From assembly GCA_958414155.1 (NCBI GenBank), contig CATYWI010000117.1, forward strand, positions 1 to 5,371: a stretch of DNA of 5,371 nucleotides, written 5' to 3'. Shown one piece after another: positions 1 through 4,914 of this stretch. Below the pieces are notes generated by a model. That model did no database searches, was not told where the DNA came from, and saw nothing but the letters and a program-made list of their open reading frames with translations. A program made the position numbers and the translations under genes. How positions within the stretch are numbered: position 1 is the stretch's first letter; each line of letters starts with the position of its first letter. The DNA comes from an uncultured Anaerotruncus sp. (GTDB lineage: Bacteria > Bacillota_A > Clostridia > Oscillospirales > CAG-272).

Positions 1-599
1 TCTCTGATCTTGCGGGAAAGACGGTCTATCTGCCCGGTCAGGGTTCAAACCCCGAGTTCATTCTCCGCGCCCTTGTTGACGGCGCCAAGGTGGAAAACGT
101 AACATTTGACTACACTTACTCCTCTCCCGACGAACTTGCCACGGCGCTTGCAAGCGGCAAAGCCTCGCTGGGCGTACTCCCCGAGCCGAAGGTGACGGCT
201 GTCACATCCAAAAAGGACACTATCCGCGTAGCCCTCGACTTTACGGAAGAATGGAAGAAGCAGACCTCTGCTCCGCTGGTACAGGGCTGCATCATAGTCC
301 GTGAGGAATTCCTTAAGGAACACACAGCGCTCGTCGAAAAATTCCTCGACGAATACAAAAAATCAGTCGAATACGTGAATTCTAACCCCGAAGAGGCATC
401 CGCAATGATAGCGGAGGCCGGTCTGGCAGGCAATGCCGCGGTCGCAAAATCAGCTCTTCCGAGATGCAACATCACATACCTTGAAGGAGCGGATATGCGC
501 ACGGCGCTTGAGGGCTTCTGGTCGGCGCTCTTTGCGCTCGATCCCAAGTCGGTAGGCGGCAAGCTGCCCGACAGCGCACTTACAGCGCCCATCAAATAA
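1..599 (+). CDS. ABC transporter substrate-binding protein, SsuA/THI5 (NMT1)-like, 5' end missing
   Basis: The frame is open from base 3 and gives 198 visible residues up to the TAA at 597-599. The start, and any signal peptide or lipobox, lie outside the window. The visible part reads as the C-terminal two thirds of a periplasmic-type binding protein of about 320 residues. It opens with LAGKTVYLPGQGSNPEF and FILRALV, then a segment with LATALASGKASLGVLPEP, which is the usual 'asks whether this ligand-binding lobe is available' layout of the SsuA/TauA/THI5-like fold (COG0715). A helical C-terminal lobe follows, containing EFLKEHTALVEKFLDEYKKS. In this family the protein captures a small ligand outside the membrane and hands it to the permease encoded next. 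The downstream permease starts on this stop codon, so the genes are co-transcribed. An in-frame GTG at 90 is internal and is not a start. Family membership is confident; the ligand (sulfonate, taurine, pyrimidine precursor of thiamine or other) cannot be read from the sequence. Confidence 0.88.
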   Translation, partial: SDLAGKTVYLPGQGSNPEFILRALVDGAKVENVTFDYTYSSPDELATALASGKASLGVLPEPKVTAVTSKKDTIRVALDFTEEWKKQTSAPLVQGCIIVREEFLKEHTALVEKFLDEYKKSVEYVNSNPEEASAMIAEAGLAGNAAVAKSALPRCNITYLEGADMRTALEGFWSALFALDPKSVGGKLPDSALTAPIK

Positions 600-1417
600 T
601 GAAGCGGTCAGCTTCGGATACCGCCGGGCGTATGCCGCCGCACTTAAAACGTGCGGCGGCAGCGCTCGGCGTTGCCGTATTCTGGATAGCGGTCTGGGCA
701 GTCGCCGCGCACGCAGTTGGCAACAGTCTTCTGCTCCCCACTCCGCTTGAGACCGTACAGCGGCTTGCAGAGCTGGCAGCGACAGCCGAGTTCTGGGAGT
801 GCACCGCGGCTTCTCTTCTGCGTGTCGGCATAGGTATAGTCACTGCTGTTGCAGCCGGAGTTGTCACCGCCGCGCTGTGCTGTGTCTGCCGCACCGCGGA
901 CAGGCTCGTGTTCCCCTTCATAACGGTGATAAAATCAACGCCGGTAGCTTCATTTATCATTCTTGCGCTCGTGTGGCTCGGCACCTCACCGCTGCCTGCA
1001 TTCATTTCTTTTCTTATGGTCTACCCACTGATATTTACAAACGTCAGGGCCGGGATACAAAGCGTCGATCCCGAAATACTGCGCATGGCAAAGGCATTCA
1101 GTCTGCCGCCTGTCACAAAGGTCAGACGGATATACGTTCCCTCCGCCTTCGGACATTTTGTGACATCGGTAAAAGCATCACTCGGGCTGGCGTGGAAGGC
1201 GGGAATAGCCGCAGAGGTGCTTGCCGCGCCGAAATATTCGATAGGCAGGATGCTTTATCAGTCAAAGGTCTACTTTGAAACAACGGATCTGTTTGCATGG
1301 ACGCTCGTTATAATAATCCTCAGCCTGCTCATAGAGCTTGCTGTGGGTAAGCTGTTTGACCGTGCGGCAAAGAGATCACACCGAATGAAAGGAGCAAAAA
1401 CCGGAAATGAAGCTTGA
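599..1417 (+). CDS. ABC transporter permease, SsuC/TauC-like (binding-protein-dependent transport, BPD_transp_1)
   Basis: This 272-residue protein is a normal length for the family. Hydrophobic segments lie near residues 21-40, 68-95, 104-127, 130-148, 195-210 and 231-250, so about six membrane helices are expected. The cytoplasmic EAA loop that docks onto the ATPase is at about 159-182, with MAKAFSLPP followed by VRRIYVPS. The usual glycine of the EAA motif is a serine here (S167). The gene would form the membrane channel of the importer fed by the preceding binding protein. Its ATG shares one base with the upstream TAA (TAATG, 597-601). There is no clear Shine-Dalgarno sequence just upstream, so translation probably depends on re-initiation by ribosomes ending the binding-protein gene. 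The 3' end overlaps the ATPase gene by 11 bases. The family assignment is secure; the transported substrate is unknown. Confidence 0.92.
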   Translation: MKRSASDTAGRMPPHLKRAAAALGVAVFWIAVWAVAAHAVGNSLLLPTPLETVQRLAELAATAEFWECTAASLLRVGIGIVTAVAAGVVTAALCCVCRTADRLVFPFITVIKSTPVASFIILALVWLGTSPLPAFISFLMVYPLIFTNVRAGIQSVDPEILRMAKAFSLPPVTKVRRIYVPSAFGHFVTSVKASLGLAWKAGIAAEVLAAPKYSIGRMLYQSKVYFETTDLFAWTLVIIILSLLIELAVGKLFDRAAKRSHRMKGAKTGNEA

Positions 1418-2024
1418 ATTGTCCGACATAACAAAAAAATACGGCAGCAAAACGGCGATCGACGGTTTTTCCTGCGTTTTTGATATGCGCCCCGGAGCCA
1501 GACTTGCCGTATGCGGTCCATCCGGATGCGGAAAATCCACGCTACTTTCGATCATCGCCGGTCTTGATACCGACTACGGCGGCACGCTCACATTCACGGG
1601 CGGCGAGGTCCGGATATCAATGTCTATGCAGGCGCCGACCCTGCTGCCGTGGCTCACGGCTGCGGAAAATGTAAATCTCGTTGCCGGCGACCGCCGCCGC
1701 GGGCTTGAGGATGCGCGCATAATACTGCGCGAATTGGGGCTTGCGGGTCACGAAAACGATCACCCGGATGAGCTGTCGGGCGGCATGCAGACACGCGTTT
1801 CCATCGCCCGCGCACTTGCCCGCGATGCCGATCTGTATCTTTTTGACGAGCCATTTGCCGCGCTTGATGCAGACACCGCCGGGCTTTGCATCGACGTGAT
1901 AAAGCGCCGCACGGCGAACGTTGCATCGATAGCGGTCATTCATTCGCGTTCGCTCGCCGAAAAATTCGGCGGCGAAATACTGACCTTTACATCAGTCCCC
2001 GCCGCCGGATATATATACGGATAA
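1407..2024 (+). CDS. ABC transporter ATP-binding protein, SsuB/TauB-like
   Basis: This 205-residue nucleotide-binding subunit would power the importer made with the two genes before it. All core ABC motifs are visible: Walker A GPSGCGKST at 37-45, a Q-loop glutamine at 75 followed by LLPWLT (the LLPW sequence is typical of the SsuB/TauB/ThiZ group), signature LSGGM at 123-127, Walker B LYLFDEP at 143-149 with catalytic E148, D-loop ALD at 152-154, and the switch histidine H179 in VIHS. Family members usually run to about 240-260 residues, so this one lacks most of the C-terminal tail. The residue after the switch histidine is Ser rather than the usual Asp. An AGGAG at 1390-1394, inside the permease gene, precedes the ATG by 12 bases. 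The gene ends one base from the convergent sigG stop. It should be an active ATPase because the catalytic residues are intact. Confidence 0.93.
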   Translation: MKLELSDITKKYGSKTAIDGFSCVFDMRPGARLAVCGPSGCGKSTLLSIIAGLDTDYGGTLTFTGGEVRISMSMQAPTLLPWLTAAENVNLVAGDRRRGLEDARIILRELGLAGHENDHPDELSGGMQTRVSIARALARDADLYLFDEPFAALDADTAGLCIDVIKRRTANVASIAVIHSRSLAEKFGGEILTFTSVPAAGYIYG

Positions 2025-2025
2025 T

Positions 2026-2799
2026 TCAGAGCTGGCGCCGCATACGTTCAAGCGCGCCCTTTTCAAGGCGTGATACCTGCGCCTGGGATATCCCTATCTC
2101 CTCCGCTATCTCCATCTGTGTTTTGTTTTTATAAAACCGCATATCGATTATCGCGCGCTCGCGCTCGCTCAGATGCTTCATTGCCTCGGCGAGCGCGATA
2201 TTTTCAAGCCACGACTCATCCGATGCACCGGTATCCGCTATCTGATCCATAACATAAAGCGAATCGCCGTTCTCGCTGTACACCGGTTCATAAAGCGAAA
2301 GCGGCTCGATTATCGCTTCCATCGCGCACACAACATCCTCTTTTTTCTCACCGAGCCGTTCGGCTATCTCCTGCGGCGACGGCTCGCACTGCCTTTCGCG
2401 CGTTATTTCCTCACGCACCGTAAGTGCGCGGTAAGCAAGATCGCGCATAGAGCGGCTGACACGGATGGTGTTATTGTCGCGCAGATAGCGACGTATCTCG
2501 CCTATTATCATCGGCACGGCATATGTCGAAAACTTTACGCCGAGATCGAGTCTGAAATTGTCCACCGCCTTGATAAGGCCTATACAGCCGACCTGAAAAA
2601 GATCGTCCATGCTCTCGTGCCGATTTGTAAAGCGCTGGATTATACTCAGCACAAGACGCAGATTCCCGTATATCAGCTCGTCGCGCGCCGCCGCGTCCCC
2701 ATCCTTGGTACGGCGAAGAAGCTCTGTCTTTTCATCGTCGGTAAGCGTTCTGAGCTTTGCGGTATTTACACCGCAGATTTCTACTTTGTTATAATACAT
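2026..2799 (-). CDS. sigG: RNA polymerase sporulation sigma factor SigG (forespore late sigma factor)
   Basis: This 257-residue protein is close in length to Bacillus subtilis SigG. The N-terminal YNKVEICGV (3-11) is the hallmark of SigG. Sigma region 2 spans about 38-110: core-polymerase contact DDLFQVGCIGL at 65-75, then FSTYAVPMIIGEIRRYLRDN at 90-109, which covers the -10 recognition helix. Region 3 is about 112-185. Region 4 ends in a helix-turn-helix with TQMEIAEEIGISQAQVSRLE at 227-246 for -35 recognition. In spore formers SigG directs late gene expression in the forespore after engulfment. The ATG at 2799-2797 has a GGGGAG ribosome site 6 bases upstream (2806-2811). The gene follows rplS on the same strand but is separated from it by a terminator and a candidate forespore promoter. 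It is not next to sigE/spoIIGA within this window. The identification is very secure. Confidence 0.97.
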   Translation of the reverse strand: MYYNKVEICGVNTAKLRTLTDDEKTELLRRTKDGDAAARDELIYGNLRLVLSIIQRFTNRHESMDDLFQVGCIGLIKAVDNFRLDLGVKFSTYAVPMIIGEIRRYLRDNNTIRVSRSMRDLAYRALTVREEITRERQCEPSPQEIAERLGEKKEDVVCAMEAIIEPLSLYEPVYSENGDSLYVMDQIADTGASDESWLENIALAEAMKHLSERERAIIDMRFYKNKTQMEIAEEIGISQAQVSRLEKGALERMRRQL

Positions 2800-2805
2800 T
2801 CCTGA

Positions 2806-2811
2806 CTCCCC
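2806..2811 (-). promoter_or_regulatory. Ribosome binding site of sigG
   Basis: The minus strand reads GGGGAG with 6 bases before the ATG at 2799. This supports the start that includes the conserved MYYNKVEICG N-terminus. Confidence 0.7.
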
Positions 2812-2831
2812 GGAGTGAACTCATAGTTGAG

Positions 2832-2859
2832 TATTCTCCCCCGCGGGGCGGCGTTATGC
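2832..2859 (-). promoter_or_regulatory. Candidate SigF/SigG-type promoter of sigG
   Basis: On the minus strand GCATA (2859-2855) matches the -35 consensus of forespore sigma factors (GYWTA / GCATR). GGGGAGAATA (2841-2832) matches the SigF -10 pattern GGNRANANTW. The gap between them is 13 bases, where about 15 is usual, so this is a good match in letters with a slightly short spacer. It lies after the rplS terminator and about 33 bases before the sigG start codon. In B. subtilis the sigG gene is transcribed first by SigF and then by SigG itself, which fits this kind of element. I saw no convincing SigA promoter in the same gap. The spacer contains the GC palindrome CCCCGCGGGG (2839-2848), which overlaps the -10 region. 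Inferred from sequence only. Confidence 0.42.
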
Positions 2860-2890
2860 AAACGCGGCGGGATGTATATTTTGTCAGTCA

Positions 2891-2926
2891 AAAATAAGCG
2901 GCACGCTTTCGCGTACCGCTTATTTT
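2891..2926 (-). terminator. Rho-independent terminator of rplS
   Basis: The arms AAAATAAGCGG (2891-2901) and CCGCTTATTTT (2916-2926) are perfect complements. After one C/A mismatch, ACGC (2903-2906) pairs with GCGT (2911-2914). In the minus-strand RNA the loop is GAAA closed by C-G, a stable GNRA tetraloop. The hairpin is followed by a short U-rich run (the descending arm ends UUAUUUUU). It begins 32 bases past the rplS stop, and sits between rplS and the sigG promoter. Because the arms are A-rich at the base, it has a T-rich side on both strands and could act in both directions. Confidence 0.85.
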
Positions 2927-2929
2927 CGG

Positions 2930-2949
2930 TGATGGGATCGCTCCCGTCA
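2930..2949 (-). repeat. Small inverted repeat between rplS stop and its terminator
   Basis: TGATGGGA (2930-2937) and TCCCGTCA (2942-2949) form an eight-position stem around a four-base loop. In the minus-strand RNA the loop is GCGA, another GNRA tetraloop, and one position is a C/A mismatch. It lies directly upstream of the terminator hairpin in the rplS transcript and may protect the 3' end or be fortuitous. Confidence 0.45.
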
Positions 2950-2958
2950 GCAGATAAT

Positions 2959-3300
2959 TCAGATCTTTTCTTTGACCTTGGAAGCCTTGCCGACTCTGTC
3001 GCGCAGGTAGAACAGCTTTGCGCGTCTTACCTTACCGTGACGGATAACTTCGACACCTGCAACGTTGGGAGAGTGGCTCGGGAAAGTCTTTTCGACACCG
3101 CAACCGTAGGAAACACGTCTTACGGTGAATGTCTCGGAGATGCCGCCGCCGCGCTTAGCGATAACGGTTCCGTCAAAAAGCTGGATTCTCTCACGGTTGC
3201 CTTCCTTTATACGGCAGGAAACACGAACGGTGTCGCCCACTTCGAATTCAGGAAGAGTTTCCTTTAACTGCTCGTTGGTAATAGCTGCAATGTAATCCAT
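2959..3300 (-). CDS. rplS: 50S ribosomal protein L19
   Basis: This 113-residue protein is full length for L19, which sits at the interface of the large and small ribosomal subunits. Diagnostic segments are [20 protein letters not shown] (33-52), FTVRRVSYG (58-66), KTFPSHSP (71-78) and the signature [18 protein letters not shown] (85-102). The ATG at 3300-3298 follows an AGGAGG ribosome site (3308-3313) with 7 bases between. Position 67 is Cys (YGCGVE), where B. subtilis has Val. The gene has its own promoter and terminator and stands alone here, not in the common rpsP-trmD-rplS arrangement. The A-rich leader before it probably carries autoregulation (see the leader entry). The identification is very secure. 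Confidence 0.97.
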   Translation of the reverse strand: MDYIAAITNEQLKETLPEFEVGDTVRVSCRIKEGNRERIQLFDGTVIAKRGGGISETFTVRRVSYGCGVEKTFPSHSPNVAGVEVIRHGKVRRAKLFYLRDRVGKASKVKEKI

Positions 3301-3385
3301 TTCAGCCCCTCCTTTTTTGAATTAGGATATCGGAACATTCATGCAGAGCCCGCAGCGGACTGCTCCGTTCCGGAATGACCCGGAC
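3301..3385 (-). ncRNA. Leader of rplS, probable L19 autoregulatory RNA element
   Basis: From the predicted promoter, rplS would have a 5' leader of about 85 bases. In the minus-strand RNA, CGGAAC (3372-3367) can pair with GUUCCG (3336-3331), closing a long stem. Inside it lies a hairpin at 3363-3343: GCA/UGC, a two-base bulge, then GUCCG/CGGGC around a three-base loop. A second pairing, CAUUC with GAAUG just beside the first pair, crosses it, so the two exclude each other or form a pseudoknot. Ribosomal protein leaders upstream of rplS are known in Bacillota (the L19 leader family). That this one is a member is my inference from position and foldability, not from a covariance match. Confidence 0.55.
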
Positions 3386-3391
3386 TTGAGT

Positions 3392-3420
3392 ATTATATCA
3401 TATTACGACTGATTTTGCAA
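3392..3420 (-). promoter_or_regulatory. rplS: SigA-type promoter of rplS with extended -10
   Basis: The minus strand reads TTGCAA (3420-3415) as -35, a 17-base spacer, and a perfect TATAAT (3397-3392) as -10. A TG one base upstream of the -10 (TGA at 3400-3398) makes it an extended -10 promoter, which can offset the 4-of-6 match of the -35. Transcription should start near 3385, giving an 85-base leader before rplS. Confidence 0.82.
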
Positions 3421-3468
3421 TAGTTTTCCGAAAAAAACTTTTATAAAAATGCAAAAAGCTTAGTTTCA
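3421..3468 (-). promoter_or_regulatory. A/T-rich tract upstream of the rplS promoter, possible UP element and weak 3' end of the flippase transcript
   Basis: These 48 bases between the flippase stop and the rplS -35 are almost pure A and T, with runs of five to seven T on the minus strand and small palindromes such as TTTTATAAAA. Such tracts next to a -35 can bind the alpha subunit of RNA polymerase and raise promoter strength, as at many ribosomal protein and rRNA genes. Minus-strand CTTTT...AAAAG followed by seven T could be a weak terminator for the flippase message, but its stem has only five weak pairs. I found no strong terminator here, so some read-through from the flippase into rplS is likely. 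Confidence 0.4.
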
Positions 3469-4911
3469 TCACTTTTTGGCGCAGCCCCTGCCGCCGAGCA
3501 TACGCTTCATACCGCGAAGCAGCATAAGAAGCCCGTCGATTATAGGCTTGGCGTTGAGCGCAACGATGATCACAAAGCACACACCCTCGATGACCATCCA
3601 ATACCTGACATCCAGGACCATAACAACGCACTGGATAACGAGAAGCACCGAATTGAAGAGCAGTGTTGTCGGATGCATATCGAAGCTGACATATCTCTGC
3701 GTATTGACCGCACGGATGATAAACACTATGAAATAGCTTATCGCCGCCGCTATTGCCGCTCCCTGCGCCCCGAGCCTAGGAATAAGAAGCATACACACAG
3801 TAACGTTTATCACCGCTCCGCACATCGACGTGAGGAACGACATCATGCTTTTCTTCTTTACCATATAAATGCTGCCGAGGAATGTCGTGACCGCCGAAAA
3901 GGTCGTGGCTATAACAAGCGTAGGCATATACTGCCATGCCGAATAGTACGACTGCGCCAGCATTATACGTGCAAATATCTTTGCAAGCGCCGTGAGCGCC
4001 GACGCCGCCATAAAAATAAGTCCCGAATAAGTGCGGAAAACCTCCGAAAAGAACCCTCCGCGGCTCTGCTCATCGGCATCAGCCACTGCGGAGTACTGCC
4101 ACGCCTCGATGAAGATAGTCGTCATGAGCGTCAGCACCGTAGGGATCTTATATGAAGCGGCAAAAATACCGTTTGCCTCATCCCCGCAGATGTTTTTGAC
4201 CAGAAACTGTCCGGATACGCTCGTGACCCACCAGAATATCGTGGTGGGGATCATCGGCACGCTGTATTTCAGCATGTCGCGTACTATCTCAGAATCGAAC
4301 AGCGAGATCCTTATATCGCGGTAGAGCTTTTGCCAGACCACCATAAGGAGCGTCACAAGAACGTTTGCGACCACGACCGACAGAACATAGCCGGTGACTC
4401 CCATTCTGAATACGACCAGAAAAAGCACGTTAAAGGCTATATTCAGTGCAGTATTGATTATTCCCTGCACCGCAAAAACGGTGGTTTTGCCGAGTGCGCG
4501 CAGATAGTTTGCACACGCCGACTGAAAGTTAGCCGCTATAACGTATATCACCGCAAGCCAGACATATCCCGTAAGCATCTTCACCTCAAAAAGGAACGGC
4601 GAGAATGCCAGAAAAAGCAATGTTCCGAAAAGCAGCACCGACACGCCCGAGGAAAACACCTCACGCTTTTTTTCGCCGGCATCAAGCGCGAAACGGAAAA
4701 GCCCGTCGCACACTCCCACAGCCGCTATCGGCATAAGCAGATTGGCGAGCTGTGAGATTATATTTGCGTCGGAATACTCTGCCGGCGACAGTATTGCGGT
4801 GTAAAGCGGCAAAAGCAGATATACCAGCACCTTTGACGAGAAGGTGCCCACCGCCAGAATGACGGTGTTTGACAGAAGCCGTTTGTATTTGTTCATGGCG
4901 TCATGCCGCAA
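3469..4911 (-). CDS. Polysaccharide flippase, MOP/Wzx (RfbX-like) family membrane protein
   Basis: This 480-residue protein is almost entirely hydrophobic. I count about 14 membrane helices (for example near 13-41, 49-70, 87-107, 113-133, 146-168, 173-193, 216-236, 250-270, 295-315, 328-350, 358-377, 383-400, 416-434 and 437-454). That count, the N-terminal NTVILAVGTFSSKVLVYLLL and PLYTAILSPAEYS, and the late LIPRLGAQGAAIAAAISYF fit the Polysacc_synt families (COG2244). Members move lipid-linked sugar units across the cytoplasmic membrane for capsule, teichoic-type or exopolysaccharide synthesis. The N-terminus does not resemble SpoVB or MurJ, although these share the fold. The start is TTG at 4911 (MRHDAMNKY), chosen because GAGGAG at 4918-4923 is 6 bases away. 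The ATG at 4896 is 21 bases from that site. The gene starts 3 bases after the YebC stop and ends in tandem TGATGA stops. No glycosyltransferases are visible nearby, so the sugar substrate is unknown. Confidence 0.88.
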   Translation of the reverse strand: MRHDAMNKYKRLLSNTVILAVGTFSSKVLVYLLLPLYTAILSPAEYSDANIISQLANLLMPIAAVGVCDGLFRFALDAGEKKREVFSSGVSVLLFGTLLFLAFSPFLFEVKMLTGYVWLAVIYVIAANFQSACANYLRALGKTTVFAVQGIINTALNIAFNVLFLVVFRMGVTGYVLSVVVANVLVTLLMVVWQKLYRDIRISLFDSEIVRDMLKYSVPMIPTTIFWWVTSVSGQFLVKNICGDEANGIFAASYKIPTVLTLMTTIFIEAWQYSAVADADEQSRGGFFSEVFRTYSGLIFMAASALTALAKIFARIMLAQSYYSAWQYMPTLVIATTFSAVTTFLGSIYMVKKKSMMSFLTSMCGAVINVTVCMLLIPRLGAQGAAIAAAISYFIVFIIRAVNTQRYVSFDMHPTTLLFNSVLLVIQCVVMVLDVRYWMVIEGVCFVIIVALNAKPIIDGLLMLLRGMKRMLGGRGCAKK

Positions 4912-4914
4912 GGA

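Noticed and set aside
116..595. Minus-strand open frame opposite the substrate-binding protein
   Set aside because: Serine/alanine-rich product without family features, fully antisense to a conserved gene.
2151..2171. GCGCTC short tandem repeats
   Set aside because: They encode the SERERAI segment of SigG region 4; a coding coincidence.
2827..3267. Plus-strand open frame of 146 codons across rplS
   Set aside because: It lies antisense to the clearly conserved L19 gene and its terminator; its protein resembles nothing, and it is a shadow of biased codon use.
3421..3468. Strong terminator for the flippase
   Set aside because: T-runs are present but the only stems are five or six A/T-rich pairs, too weak for a confident call.
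4330..4755. Plus-strand open frame of 141 codons inside the flippase gene
   Set aside because: The His/Arg/Lys-rich composition is what results from reading a hydrophobic membrane protein gene backwards; there is no ribosome site or family resemblance.
3469..4911. SpoVB or MurJ (sporulation or lipid II flippase), prompted by the sigG nearby
   Set aside because: The N-terminal and C-terminal sequence fits general Wzx-like flippases better, and the gene is coupled to yebC rather than to sporulation genes.
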